The notes below the pieces were generated by a model. The model saw only the letters and a list, made by a program, of their open reading frames with translations. It was not told the DNA's origin and searched no databases. Source: Anastrepha obliqua (taxonomy: Eukaryota > Arthropoda > Insecta > Diptera > Tephritidae). From it: 64,000 nucleotides of DNA. This document shows, piece by piece, positions 1-12,475 of the stretch (its first letter is position 1; each line of letters opens with the position of its first letter). The position numbers were made by a program, and so were the translations under genes. The stretch lies in the NCBI RefSeq assembly GCF_027943255.1, contig NC_072895.1, positions 74,340,001 through 74,404,000 of the forward strand. The letters are read 5' to 3'.

Positions 1-541
1 CACTGGTAGCTATGTATGTATATATACAAATATGCAAATACACATACATTTTCATGGTAGTTGCCTCCCGGTGTCATTGGGTGGAACCATGGTCTGCTAA
101 CATGCGCCACACTCGCTATTTCAGTTCAACTTGAAGTCTGTTGCTGTTCGTCCACCTAGATGTAGCTGTGCGCCTCTTTTTTACAATCACTTGCCTCGCT
201 TGTAAACTCCACCAATCTACAATTCCAACATTTCATTTTTATTGAGATCGTTAACAGAGTTTGCAACCCTTTATTAATTCATTTGTGCGCTTGTACCAAC
301 AATTCTGTGTGCACATACGCACACGAGGATACCAGTGTGTAACCTAAGCACCTTAACACATATGTACATACTTATATATTCGTAAGCACTTTCAATTTAT
401 TTTCCGTGAAGTCACGTACCATGAGAGTTCGGAGTGCGTTTCTCAAAACTTCTACGTAGCTTATAATAAAATGTTTTGTTACTGTATTAAAATTATAAAT
501 CATAATATGTAGCAATACTATTATAATATAATATTTACTTA
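1..541. other. Gene-free flank
   Basis: AT-rich DNA with short runs of the ACATATGTACATA type that are common in fly non-coding DNA. I see no exon, RNA gene or recognisable element here. Confidence 0.5.
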
Positions 542-543
542 TA

Positions 544-1834
544 CGAGGGGTGCCTTTTATATGTCGGGATTAGAGAACAAAAACTCATTTTAATCATCGA
601 AAATCACTTTATTGTTTTTCAAAATATTCTCCATGAAGATCTATACACTTTTGCATGCGTTTGAACCAATTGTCGAAGCACTTCTGCCACTCTGAATGAG
701 GTACCTCCAAAACATGCATTCTGATTGCCGCAACCGCTTCTTCAGGTGTCGAAAAACGTTGACCTCTTAGTTTGTTTTTTACGTACGGGAATAAAAAGAA
801 GTCATTCGGTACCAAGTCAGGACTATACGGCGGATGACCCATTAATTCGATGTTTTGGGTGCTCAAAAATGCAGTTGTTTGAGCCAATGTGTGAGAGCTC
901 GCATTGTCCTGGTGAAGAGTGATCCGTCTTTGGCGATTGGTTTTCCTAATTTCTTGGAAGACAACTGGCAAACTAATGGTTGTGTACCACTCAGAATTTA
1001 CTGTTCTGCGTTGTTCTAGTGGTACGGTTGCGACATGTCCAGTTTTTCCGAAAAAACAGGCGACCATTTGCTTGTAAGTGCTTCGTGCGCAAACAACTGT
1101 TGTTGGATTTGGATCATCTTGAAACACCCATACAGTCGACTGCTGTTTACTTTCGGGCTCTTACGCGTAAATCCATAATTCATCACCTGTCACGATGTCA
1201 TAGACGTGTTTCGAAGCCCCGCGATCGTATTTTTTGAGCATTTCCTTCGACCAATCGACACGAGCCTTTTTTTGAGCGATTGACAAATTGTGTGGGATCC
1301 AACGCGAACAAATTGTTTTGACAGTCAAATGTTTATGCAATATTGAATGTATGCTGGTCCCACTAATGCCTAAGATTGTCTCAATCTCACGATAGGTCAC
1401 ATGACGATCTTGCAATATCAGTTCGCGCACAGCATCAATGGTTTTCGGAACAACAACTGATTTGGACGACCTTCACGCAATTCGTCTTGGAGTGAACTAC
1501 GACCACGATTGAATTCACCATACCATCGATAAACACTGGTCCTTGATGGAGCTTCATCGCCAAAAAATGAATTAAGTTCATCCATGCAATGTTGCTGAGT
1601 TAATCCACGTCGAAAGTTGTAAAAAATAATCGCACGAAAATGTTCACGATTTAATTCCATTTTTGGACCGAGATGAATCTTTTAAGTAACTGTAAACAAC
1701 ACAAATAGCGCTGGTATTTCCAAACGTTCTGAGTACGTAAAAGCCAAAATATGTCAAACTTTGCGATACAGCTGTCAGTTGCCAGATTGCAACACCAGTG
1801 TTGCCAAATCCCGAAATATAAAAAGCACCCCTCG
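544..1834 (-). mobile_element. Mariner element, full length, inactive
   Basis: A 1291-bp element bounded by inverted repeats of about 26 bp (CGAGGGGTGCCTTTTATATG at the left, its near-complement at the right) and flanked by the TA duplication at 542-543 and 1835-1836. Size, TA target and a DD34D transposase on the minus strand place it in the mariner family. It sits in the gene-free stretch upstream of the first CARMIL exon seen. Both termini are well preserved, while the reading frame is broken, so it could at most be mobilised in trans. Confidence 0.93.
609..1660 (-). pseudogene. Mariner transposase, one frameshift and one stop
   Basis: The cut-and-paste transposase of the element at 544-1834. 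The N-terminal helix-turn-helix part lies in 1660-1418 and the rest in another frame (1430-609), so a frameshift lies near 1420-1430. The motif GDELWIYA carries the first catalytic aspartate and is followed by a TAA (around 1147) where relatives have tyrosine. The second catalytic residue is in HQDNASSH and the third in SPDLVPNDFF, 34 residues later, as expected for DD34D. The C-terminus ends HGEYFEKQ. Apart from these two lesions the protein is nearly complete (about 345 codons), suggesting moderate age. Confidence 0.9.
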
Positions 1835-1995
1835 TATTCGTTTTATTTAGCAAAAGGGTGATCTAAGAGGAAGAATATGAGTAACATTTAAAAAAAAACT
1901 TAAATTTTAATTCAAGAAATAAATTCAAAGTAACTTTAATTAAAAATAATATTATGTATACGAACTTTTGACGGACCTGAATATCAATTAAGAAA

Positions 1996-2735
1996 AAGGG
2001 TTTGATTGAAAAGTAATGAGCCTTATTTTTTTTAAGCAGTTTTATTAAACCTTTTGGCTTATACAACTAATATTCTTCAAAATAGGACCCTTGAGCGTCA
2101 ATACACCGCTGGTAGCGGTCCTTCCCCTGCAGGAAACAGTTTTTAAACTCATCCGCCGGAATCGCGTTCAATTCGGCTGTCACAGTTTTTTGGATCGCCT
2201 CGATGGAGTCGAAACGCCTCCCCTTCAGCTTTCTTTTCAGGTGCGGGAACAAGAAGAAGTCCGGAGGGGACAGGTCTGGGCTGTAGGGAGAGTGGGGAAG
2301 CACCGGAACCCCCATCTTGTCCAATGCAGAGGAAGGCGGTGTGCGCCGGCGCATTGTCGTAATGAAGGGTCTAATTGTTGACGAGGTCGGGCCGAACTCA
2401 GGCGACGCGGTTTTTCAGCCGAAGGAGCACTTCTTTGTTTACAGTGCTTCCTAGAGGTACATACTCCTTGTGGACGATGCTTCTAGAGTCGAAAAAGATG
2501 ATCAGCACGTTGCTCCAACGATCGCTGCATTTTCGCCACTGCAAAATCCTAACACACATTTAAAACAGCTTTCACGCGCGAAGCGATGTTGATTGCACCG
2601 CTGTTGCCAGCGAACTGGGACCGGTTTCTAGTGGAAGGGGAAGGTCCAACGATCATTTTCCCCCACCAACCGATTCGGTTGATCGCTTGGCAGACGCTCC
2701 GCGCGGGAAGGCTCATTACTTTTCAACAAACGCTG
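1996..2735 (-). mobile_element. Mariner element, internally deleted
   Basis: Inverted ends share TTGAAAAGTAATGAGCC at about 2003-2021 and at about 2709-2727, and TA dinucleotides flank both sides. At roughly 740 bp it is about 550 bp short of a full mariner. On the minus strand, translation in shifting frames gives the second catalytic motif (HYDNAPAH) near 2340-2370 and, in the frame 2354-2067, the third (SPYSPDLSPPDFF) followed by a normal C-terminus (GSYFEEY). The N-terminal half, including the first catalytic aspartate, is gone. It is a non-autonomous relic. Confidence 0.85.
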
Positions 2736-2739
2736 TATA

Positions 2740-3404
2740 CAGTGAAACCTCCCTAGGTGGACACTCACCGTCAGTAAACTTTTGTCCACCCAAGAGAGAT
2801 GTCCGCTCAAGGAGAGGGTAACTTGTTTTAGAACTTTTTAATTTATTAATTATTTGAATAGTATATCTTTTTTGAATAAAAGATATTGATTTTATATCAT
2901 GCGCACAAAAATGTGTATGTATTTTTCCAAGAGTACATATTTTATTTATGCATATAAAGTAATAACGAAAATAAAAATAAATATTAAATTTCAGTCAATA
3001 AACTACATAAACTAGACTAAACTAAACTGAATTTGCGGAACAGCTTTCCGTGTGCGAAAATATCATAAGATTCTTCGGTAATACTTTCAGTGGAAGTATT
3101 ATTATCGTTGCCATCTGATGACATTATACCAAATGTATTGAATTAAATATTTTTTGTCTGGAAAAATTATGTTTGCGAGATTTAATTAGTAAAACTTACC
3201 TACTGGCTAATCCCCGGACAGACAGAAATAATTTCAATTTTCACCTTCACACTAAGCTTTGATCTCCCCATCGTATTACGTATTCCCACTATAACTGAAC
3301 ACAAATCACTGCTAAATGTGTGCATGAAAAAACATCACACTTTATCCGGGAAGTCCCCTTTTTCCATATAAGGAGTTCACATCCGCTCAACAGAGGTTTT
3401 AGTT
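2740..3404. mobile_element. Tigger/pogo-like non-autonomous element
   Basis: The left end starts CAGTGAAACCTCCCTAGGTG just after TA and the right end reads GAGCGGATGTG...AAACCTCTG in inverted orientation. Repeated GTCCGCTCAAGGAGAGG-like motifs lie inside both ends. CAGTRAAACCTC termini with TA targets are typical of pogo/Tigger elements. A minus-strand stretch around 3020-3130 could be an acidic transposase tail, but no intact reading frame exists. The right boundary is uncertain by some 80 bp, because a third related motif lies at 3447-3470. Confidence 0.5.
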
Positions 3405-4409
3405 TGATTGGTTAAGATAACAAAAGTTAATGTCTTTTGATAAGAGGTTCGCGTCCGGCCTAGAGAGTGTTGTTCAATGGAGAGTAATTTCTTCTGAAAT
3501 TTATACTTGAAACTTAGTATAGGAAAAAATGTCCGACCACTGCATTTTTATATGTATGTATTTTTTTAACAGCAACTTAAAAGTTTTCAATTTACGTGTG
3601 TTTTTATGTATTTACTTATATTCGACTTATGATCCAGGTAAAATCATCTCATGCCTCTGTTTAGAATTTCCTAAATATTTCACACTCATTGCTGTAATGA
3701 CGTTTCGGTTACATAAACCAGACTGTCGTGTTAGGAACTCTGCACTATTGTGCATCACTTTTTCCCCTGTGTCTCTCCTGCTATTACTACTACTACTACT
3801 ATATAATAGTCACCTGCCCACTCATTCATTTGTTGGACAAATATGAAAAGTGTGCCTGCATTCGCAGCTCAACATAAAGCGTATGCCGAAGTTAAATTAA
3901 AGTTTAATTCCATGTTTTTTGTGGGTAAAGTTCATCGACTTTATTCCCATTATCATATGTGTTTATGCACATATGTAATATATGTACATACATGTGCAAA
4001 ACTTTTGGACATTATGTTGCTCACTGGAGCACCAAACAAATGTTAGACCATATTCCATATTTGTTCGTTGTGCAAAGTTGACGTTTTACGGACTGACTCT
4101 GTCCAACTGAGTAACTCTGTTAATGAATGCATGTAGTTATGTGCTTAAAATACATATGTACATATGTATGTATAAATATAAGCAATGCATAGTATTATGA
4201 GAAGCGTGTATTTATGTGTGGCACTACGACTTTACATTTCTAAGAATTGCGACAAAACTTAAAAATATAGGTAGTCGCAGGCGCTTACTTATTTAAATAT
4301 TATATGTTTTAAATAATGCTCTGGAAATTTATTTGTATGCCAGTAATTATTATGAAATCACAAACATACGTACATATGCATATACCATTTCCTGTTTTTG
4401 TGTATCCTA
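3405..4409. other. Gene-free stretch
   Basis: AT-rich DNA with a short (CTA)n microsatellite at about 3783-3801. The open frames here (the longest is about 105 codons) have no recognisable domain and look like chance. Confidence 0.5.
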
Positions 4410-5658
4410 TGCCCGAATTCTGTAAGCGCATCTCATCTCAAGTCACTAAAATTGATATTATAAATTAGTGACTCTTTTTGTAACTTGAGACGATTTTTCT
4501 ATTCAGTAAGGGAAAGTTACAAGAATTTCACCAAATATCATGGTGAAAATAAATAGAGACTGTGAGCTGATGGCACGTATCGGCTAGAGATAGTCAAAAA
4601 GTTGAGCAAAAATTCACTTATCGATTCCATATGTAATGGAATTTTTTTAACTCATTTATCAAGCGAAATTCTTCATCAAAAATATAAAGAATATGAATAT
4701 TACAAAATAACGTTTGTAATTTCCTTTTACCTGAATCGGTTTATCAACAATTCAATTGAGACAAACAAAATTAATAATCGATAAATGTTGAATTGCATCC
4801 CTATATACATTCCGTTGAAATGAATGAGCTGGGAATTCCGTCTACGCATATTTCTAAAACGTCAATAAATACACATTTATTCGTGTTCTTAAGAAATTTT
4901 TACCCAAAACATATTACTTCGCTTCATTTGCGCGCTTTTTTTGCAATATATATAGGGTTATTCAATAGGTGCGCTTCATCTTTTTTCCGATAGGGAGGGC
5001 GAACGACGCAATATTTTTTATTTTTCGCTTGTCATTTGTAAACTTCATTAGTATACATTTCATCATAGAACGCTACACACTTGAGCAACGATTGCAAATC
5101 GTGCAAATTTTTTATGAAAATAATCGTTCTGTTGCTGCTACTTTAAGAGCATTACGGCCATCTCGTCCCGTTTTGGGGTTATGTGAAGTCATTGGTCTAC
5201 AGTAACAAGCCGGCGACGATTTGTGAGCTCAGAGCCAATATTGAACGCGAAATTGCTGGAATTTCGTCCGATTTATGCAAAAGAGTGGTCGAAAATTGGG
5301 TTCAATGATTGGACTTCGTAAAACGTGCACGCGGTGGTCATGCAAAAGAAATCGAATTTCATACTTAAATGTATATGTTCAAACTCGATAATAAAAAAAA
5401 AAATTAGTTAAAAAAGTCAAACCGTTTATTCAAAAAAGTTCAAAAGTTGAAGCGCTCTTACTGAAAAACCCTATATAAAATAATTAATTCCTCTTCCATA
5501 TTTTTCGTTTTGTGAGCTCAGAAGTAGATCACTAATTAGTGACTTTTTTTTAGACTAATGACGTGAGATTGCTTACTGAATTGCAACTAGTCTCAAAATC
5601 AAATTTCACCACGAAAAGTTTCAATTAGTGACTTGAGACTGCTTACAGAATTCGGGCA
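4410..5658. mobile_element. MITE-like element hosting a nested insertion
   Basis: Inverted termini TGCCCGAATTCTGTAAGC occur at 4410-4427 and, complemented, at 5641-5658. They are followed inward by repeated blocks around TAGTGACTTGAGA, so the ends carry subterminal repeats. The flanks show CTA on both sides, a possible 3-bp target duplication. No coding capacity of its own is visible. About 520 bp of the middle is a separate insertion (4953-5473), leaving a host element of about 730 bp. The superfamily is unassigned. Confidence 0.7.
4953..5473 (+). mobile_element. DD41D-type mariner relative, deleted
   Basis: Nested in the element at 4410-5658. Termini TAGGGTTATTCAATAGGTGC and the complement of TAGGGTTTTTCAGTAAGAGC are flanked by TA. 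On the plus strand it keeps the N-terminal recognition region (RYTLEQRLQIVQIFYENN, about 5069-5122) and then jumps to the far C-terminus (CKRVVENWVQ, then RARGGHAKEIEF, about 5277-5365). The whole catalytic core is missing. The family assignment rests on similarity to the copies at 8303 and 36479. Confidence 0.75.
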
Positions 5659-8302
5659 CTAGTCTTTACTAATTACAATTGTAAGAGACCAAAAACGAAC
5701 TGAACGTTTGGTCCCGATCTCTCAGGCCCTAGTCACAAACCAAGCGTTGCAAAATGTAAAATAAACGTTGAAGAGTTAGCTATAACCGGAAATGTGCAGT
5801 CTTACTGAGTTCCGGGAGACAAATGCGGTTTGTCCGGCTTTTACGACCAGTCATGTTTAAGATTTTGTTTCCCCATCCCATATAACACTTCCGATTCGTC
5901 CTCTGTTCCCCTGTGACCGTGTGGTCATACCTGATCAACTTCTAACTCAAATGAAAAACGCTCAAAGCTATGACTGCTCAATGACTCATTTGTGGCTCAA
6001 AATGTTTGCTGGGATATGTCTGGCGAACGATGAGGTGACTCAACAAATCTTTTGTGAATACCCTGCATGAGCTTGATCCAGATGAATAATTATTAAAAAA
6101 AACTTAGCTAATCTTAGGACTATTAAGAATACGACTACTAATCGCCTCTTAGCCTCCATAAGAATATCTAAAGTGCATTGGGTATTGGGGTGGAGACAAC
6201 AGCTCGTGATACCAAAATAACTTCGACTATGTAGTTCTCCCTCCGTTCTCCTAATTTCCATATACATATCTTACTTTATCTAATCTTCCTACCAAATTAC
6301 ATCCCACCCATCACATCCTACCATTCAAACTTAACATTCCAAGAACACGCACATCTCATTATCATAATAAATTTTACCACAATGCTTCTTCTGAAGCTTC
6401 CCTTAAACAAATTGCATGCTTTTGAAGATTCTTTAATAACTTGGCATCTGTGGCTGTTAGCTACAATAAAAGAATTTATGAAATGCAAAACGCTCCTGAC
6501 ACATTGTTTGGCTGATAAGCAGACAAGCGCTGTCAACGAGATATTTTACACCGCATAAGAAAACAATTGGCAATTGTTTTACAAGCAAATACACCCACAT
6601 TGTGTGAGAAGAACTAGGAGGTGAAGAGCAACTACCGACGGAGGGTTCTGCAAAGACACAAAAGCGTAGTTGGTAAACAAAATGCGCTTTGAGTAGCAAA
6701 ACACACACACAATCTGTCACACGAACGCACATACAAAAATAGACGCAAACAAAATCCACTTCGTAAAGGCACAATGGCTCGAAGGTGCTACTGCAAACAC
6801 ATACGAGTGTTTGTACGAGCACATAAAACATGTACCAACACATGCACGCACATATTGCTAAGTGGCTCCACAAAAGAGGCTTGGCTTTTTGCATGGTGAT
6901 GCCTTAATTTTGAGTGCATTCGCCGGCTTTGCTTTGTCAGATTTTTCTTTTCGCTGTCTGCGTCTTTGCTCTTCGAATAGTTATGCACTCATAATATGAC
7001 CGTTAATAAATTAAAAAGAAGCAATAATAATAATAGTAAACAGTAATACTCAACAAAAAATATCTACAAGCATGCAACATGCGAGCTTGCTGCCGCTTCT
7101 TCATGCCACCATTTGTTTTTCGTGTTTGTTATGCTTTGGTGGCATTAGTTAGTATGGGCTTTGTTGGGCTCTGTCTATCAGTGCGCTTAGTCTGCACACA
7201 GTAATTTGCGGTTGAGTAAACAATTACTGAGTTCATAAATTGCAAGCTATTAATTGTTTTATTTTTTTTTTCTCAACACATTCATATTCAATTAGTGGCG
7301 TTTGTCGAATTTAATTAGTTTATTATGCAGCAGCTTAAATCAAGTGAGACATTTTGTTGAAGTTAAACGTTTTTGGTTGCAAATAAAAACAACAAAAAAT
7401 AACAGCAAATTTAAAATAATTTTCTCTATTTGTTTTAATGAACGTCATACCAAATATATTGTACATATGTACATCATGACCCTTTTCGCTGTAAAAATTG
7501 TTCCTGAGCGAAAAACCAGTCAAGGACTAAAGTCAAAGCGTAGAACTTCACTCCATTAAAGGGGTTTGGAATGTAATAAGTCTCTAGAACCTTGCCGGCC
7601 AGAACTATGAGTATATTTTGACTGCATCAAAATTTTTCTGCAACAAGTCGTCAGGCTCTACCTCTTCACCAGAGATGTAGGTGGTCTGGTATTGCCAGGG
7701 TTAAAATTGATGTTGATCAATTTTGACCGCTGCAAATGAGTAACTTCAATCTCATTCATTTTTCGTGAATATCATAAAAGCTCTCAATCCAACAAAACGT
7801 ATTACATTAACTTTCAATGCGTCAATGTTGGCTTTGCTACCCTTTGGAAAGTCGCAGCTCGTTTCGTTTACGATATTTTTCATACATTACTGACATATGT
7901 AAGTGTGTTACTAATTTTTCATCACCAGTAATTATTAGCTCTAAAAACGGCTAGATTTTCTTCCGTTAAGCAGTGTTGGCTGATTTCGGTTAATCAGATT
8001 TTTTAATGTTATTCCATGCAATAATTATAAACCTAAAAGTGGCGCTCATCCCGTCCAATCGACACGAAAGGCTAAGTCTGCATGCAATACCGATCATTTT
8101 TGTTTTGACTCCAGGCGAAAAAAAACAGGAGTTAGCCAAATGAAAATGATTTATTGAGACTATAGTATCATTTTCTCAACGATGCAAAGTAGCAAACACT
8201 TCCGTAACTGCTTTTTCAGAGTTCGATCGATCGCAGTATCTTTTTCTTGAAGAGAATGTTCCATTTTTTTACTCATTTTCAGAAGCAAATAACATTTGTT
8301 TA
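5659..8302. other. Gene-free stretch
   Basis: About 2.6 kb without a convincing gene or element. The 145-codon minus-strand frame at 6457-6894 is cysteine- and valine-rich because of repeated ACACAC/CATACA runs, and has no domain I recognise. Around 7900-8250 there are weak transposase-like scraps, too degraded to name. Confidence 0.45.
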
Positions 8303-8860
8303 TAAAGGGTTTTCCAATAACAGATGTTATTGGTGAAAGGATTGCGCTATCGAAAGATGATTAACGATTTTTTATGGCCGGAATTGGATGGTATTGATCT
8401 GGACAACGTTTATTTTCATCAAGACGGAGCTACGTGCCACACAAGCAACGAAACCATTGATCTTTTAAGGGAAACGTTTCCGGACCGTGTTATCTATCGA
8501 AGAGGTGATCACAATTGGCCACCGAGATCTTGTGATTTAACACCTTGTGACTTTTCTTTGGGGTCACGTGAGAGAGAAGATCTATGCCAACAGCCCAGGG
8601 TCGATTCAAGACCTAAAAGATGGAATTCGTGAGGCTATCGAGGATATAGAGCAGCCACTTTGCAATTCGGTTATGGAAAATTTCATGAAAATGATATTTT
8701 CCTGTAAGTGTGGTCGTGGTGGTCATTTGCCTGATGTTATTTTCCACCATTAACGGCATATCTTCCTCTTTATAATGAAATAAACATCCCATTATTTATA
8801 TTAAAAAATAGCATTTTACTTTGAATATCAAAATAACATCTCTTATTGGAAAACGCTTCA
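8303..8860 (+). mobile_element. DD41D-type mariner relative, 5' deleted
   Basis: Inverted termini GTTTTCCAATAACAGATGTT at the left and a near-identical complement at the right, with TA on both sides. The plus strand encodes the C-terminal half of the transposase: HQDGATCHTS with the second catalytic aspartate and, 41 residues later, the third in WPPRSCDLTPCD (frame 8324-8632). A frameshift near 8550 leads into the tail (GRGGHLPDVIFHH, ending 8753). The first catalytic aspartate and the DNA-binding region are lost. A spacing of 41 residues defines the rosa-like DD41D clade of IS630/Tc1/mariner. Confidence 0.85.
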
Positions 8861-8914
8861 TAACACAATTGCTCCATTTTCTTAAATTTATATATTACAT
8901 TTTATATTGACCGT

Positions 8915-9772
8915 CAGGGTTGGGCATTTTTGCACTACCATTGTATATTCAGTGGTATTCAGCAAAAATGAAATATCAATAAACTTGTAGTGAAAAATTT
9001 CATTATCACTAAACCTTTAGTTTTTTTCACTATCACTAAGTTTTCAGGGAAATGTGATCTTTAACTAAATACATTTTAATTTATATTTTACGTTCGATAT
9101 TAGTTAGTTTGTTGATAAAAAATGCTTCTTGGTGTACATATAGGCAGTGTAATTAAAAGATGCCATTAAGTCAAACTGCCGAAATGAATCACGACGTCGT
9201 GGGGTCAGCAGCAGACCCATTTACTTGGCACTCTCGAAACTCTAGAAGTCAAAAACCGGTTAGGTGTTCTATGCTACAAGCTGGAAATTATTACTTTTAA
9301 TGAAGAAGGAATGAAATATTTGGAAGAATATGAAAGGGTAAGGCAACCTATCGCGGAAGCTCTCGACTTCCTTCGAAGAGAACAAAAAATGTTACTGCAA
9401 AGGTTTGAAAAATATTTTCGACTCCTGACTTCTGGGAGGCAATTCTTGCATCATTCCGATATCAAATTAAAATTTTGCAAAGTCTTGCAGGAAAGTGATG
9501 AGTCATATACTCTAGATGATGTCCAAGATTAAGTTAAAGACAACCCTCTAGAATTTAAAGTAAACCAACCTGCAACTTTTCTTATACTGCTTCAGCTCAT
9601 ATAGTCTTACTTTTATTCTTCAACTATCACTAAAAGTTTAGTGATATTTAAATTTTTTTCACTATCACTAAATATTCAGTGATAATGAAATTCGTGTTTT
9701 AACTACCACTGAAGAAGTAGTGGTAGTGAAACGCTTATTGCATTTATTTTGTAGTGCATTATGCCCAACCCA
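8915..9772 (+). mobile_element. hAT-family deletion derivative
   Basis: Ends resemble CAGGGTTGGGCA and its complement (GCCCAACCCA), a hAT-like terminus. The last 150 bp on each side are filled with direct and inverted copies of CACTATCACTAAA-type motifs, the kind of subterminal array hAT transposases bind. An internal plus-strand frame (9311-9532, 73 codons) includes EYERVRQPIAEALDFLR, which resembles the middle of hAT transposases. The expected 8-bp target duplication is not recognisable, so the copy is probably old. Confidence 0.7.
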
Positions 9773-9794
9773 TTAATGTTTTACGCTGATTCAT

Positions 9795-11890
9795 TTTTTT
9801 TTTGCGGATAAGGGGGTTTAAAATGCCTAGTGCATCATCAATGTCCGGAGACTAAAAGACTCCCCCTCACTTGGAACCGTCGCCCACTCTGGAACTGCTT
9901 TCGCACTACTTCCCACGCTTTCTCGCAACTTAGCATCTTGTCGATTACATTGTCAGTGGTTATGTGATGTACCTATATGCATGTGGGGTGTTCGCTTTTT
10001 AAATAGCTATTTCTAGAAATACCCGTGCCCCGAAAGCGTTTGGATTGTATAAAAATTGAATTCGCCGAAGTCCCTGCTGCTCCACGTGGGGACGTCTTTT
10101 ATAAGCCTAATCGTCCGTCTGCCGCGTGTTTCGTTAATCCAACGGTCTTACCTTCGCCTTAGCGTTTCATCCCTTATTTCGCGGGCTGCAAATTTGCTAA
10201 CTCTTTCTTCCATTCCCTCTTTCTTTAATGCCCAAAAGTTAGTAAGTCTATCGAACCTATTGAACCGACACAATTTTCAAGGCTGTAAGTCGGGAACGAG
10301 AATTGATCCTTGTGCCGCTCCGGATGCGACGTCTATTCAACGAGAACCCTCTGGGCCTTGATAGACGAGTTTGCGGTCTCGTAAGTAATTCCTCATTATG
10401 CGCAGTAGATATGCCGCAATTTTGAACCTTAGCTCTAAGGCGGCTAATATGTCCGCAGATCTTACGCTATTGAAAGCGCTCCTTGCATCTAAGGTGGCAA
10501 GGAGGACTATACTTCTGGATTGTAAACTTCCATGTTGCGCTGCGCTATTTATGATAGTTTCAATTGTGCCTATTGTAGACTTTACGCGTCTACGGCCGTG
10601 CTGTCTTGCTGATAGTCCTCCGGCGTTATCTATGGCTGCGGCAAGTAAAGGCTTGATCAATCTTTCAAGGAGCTTGCCTGCTGTGTCGAGCATGCATAAT
10701 GGCCGATATGCTGATGTTAGGTTCGGGTTTCCTTAATAGCACGAGCTGCTACTTTTACCAGATTTCTGGGAAAGTTCCCTCTCTTAGACAAGCACTTTTG
10801 CAATCTCCTTGAGGAATTCTGCGGGTACTGCATCAGATCCTGGTGCTTTGTTGTTTTTCAGCTTGTTCGCAGCTGACTAGAATATTGGAGGCTCTTCTGT
10901 CACACTTAATACCTTCTCTGGATTCGTAACTTGGAAAGAATTATTTTACGCTGTAGACCATCGCGCATGAGCTCAGTTCCGGTGTAGGTATCCTGCTCCC
11001 AGTTTCTTCACCACAATCTTATACCCAAGTCCCCAGGGATCACTATTTAGGTCGGCCCGCAATTCCTCCCATTTTTCTTTCTGTCTATTTGCAATAGCAG
11101 CCTTTAGCTGCCACTTTCTTTCTTGTATGCTTCTGCGTCCACAGTGCCGCGCTCGGTTCGTTTGGCTCTGGTGTATTTCCGTCTGACGAGAAGACAGTTA
11201 CGTCTCAGTTCGGCTATTGCCTTCGTCTATCAATAAACAGAGCTTTTATGTTTTTTCGTTGTCAGAGTCGGCATCGCTTAATTACAAGCTTGTTTGATGC
11301 GACGCATTTCAGCTCTCACCACTTGTGTGGCTCTTTTAAGGGCTGTATCTCCGTGGAAATGTGCATCAATGTTGGTTATTAGCGCTTCGCGGTTAAGCTT
11401 TGATACATTCCACTTCGGGGTACCACTTTTCCTTATATTTGCCCCGGGTTCTCGCTTATGTTATACTCTGAACGATATATATGGGTGATCGCTTCCTGTG
11501 AAGTCTTGAAGGACCTTCCATGTATTTACTAGTCTAGCAATGCGATCAGATACGAGAGTAATATCTGGTGTTGTTTCTTATCTCTGGGCGTTAGATAGCA
11601 GCTTATAAGTGCGGTTTGTTGGATGCCCGCCCACGCAAAGCCATTTCAACTCCCGTTTTCTGTTGTGTTTAGCACACTTCCTGGCGGGAGCCACAGTGCC
11701 GCAGTACCGGTGGAGTCTTCCAACCAGTTGCCGGTGTTTTTTCGTTTGTATTGCTCACAGATTATAACAACGTCTGTGTTCTTTTCTGCTATCAGTTATG
11801 GTAGAAGCGCGTCTGCGGTTTTGCTTCTGTGCGTGTTTGCTTGTAGTATTTTCATTTTACGTTTTGACTTTTATATAACGCGCAACCTTC
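9795..11890 (-). mobile_element. R1-type non-LTR retrotransposon, decayed
   Basis: Read on the minus strand, the order is endonuclease, reverse transcriptase, C-terminal tail. The endonuclease starts MKILQANTHRSRTADALLP at about 11855. The reverse transcriptase (10693-10337) reads MLDTAGKLLERLIKP, then LSARQHGRRRVKSTIG, then TLDARSAFNSVR (catalytic region). It is followed out of frame by GAAQGSILVPDL near 10300. A deletion then joins directly to the tail GEFNFYTIQTLSGHGYF (about 10080-10020). These motifs are typical of the R1/LOA group. ORF1 and the YADD box are missing. Many stops and frameshifts make it inactive. It is not in rDNA, since nothing ribosomal flanks it. Confidence 0.85.
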
Positions 11891-11910
11891 CAATCCTGGT
11901 ATATGATTAG

Positions 11911-12224
11911 TTGAGCTGTGATTCAAACTAAGTAAACAATTCTTCGATAAATTAGAAAGCATTAGATAGATGCGTAGAAATTCGTGATCTTTCACAGATT
12001 CTACTAAATTCAAATTAGTTTTACCAGATTTAAGAAACACATAATAAATATTTTCGCCACGTGTCATCACGACATCAGAAGAGTTTAGGTGTGTCCCATA
12101 ATAGAACAACCGCGTTAAGCTAATCCAAGATATGCCAGAGTTTAAGTTGAATTTGGAGCCCTGGCTTATTATGTGACTGAAAAGTCCTAGGGTTAACAAA
12201 GAAAACACTTTGTTCACAATTAGC
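11911..12224. other. Unassigned DNA between two elements
   Basis: The minus-strand frame here (11852-12226) runs from the mariner fragment into the LINE end and shows no known motif. I see nothing I can name. Confidence 0.4.
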
Positions 12225-12225
12225 A

Positions 12226-12475
12226 TTATTCAACAACGTAATTTCCATCAAGAAAAACGCAATCATTCCAGTGCCGTTCTAACATTTCAATGCCACTTTT
12301 GTAGAACGATTTACCTTTTGCTTCAAAATAGGTTTCAGTTTCAGCGAAAATCTCTTCATTCGAGCGAAATTTCTTACCGGCGAGCATTGTTTTTAGGTTC
12401 GCATTTAGGTCTGCGAATAGCCAGAAGTCGCTGTGAACCAAATCTGGCGAATACGGTGGATGTGGGAGTATAATG
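12226..12475 (-). mobile_element. Irritans-type mariner, C-terminal fragment
   Basis: On the minus strand the sequence [13 protein letters not shown] (third catalytic aspartate) continues into LKTMLAGKKFRSNEE and ends DGNYVVE. This is the usual C-terminus of irritans-subfamily mariners of the Himar type. The N-terminal two thirds are absent and no inverted termini could be identified. Confidence 0.75.

Noticed and set aside
3529..3846. 105-codon plus-strand open frame
   Set aside because: Low-complexity with a Leu run from a CTA microsatellite; no domain or splice context.
6457..6894. 145-codon minus-strand open frame
   Set aside because: Composition is driven by CACACA/CATACA runs. There is no domain, no splice support and no recognisable homology.
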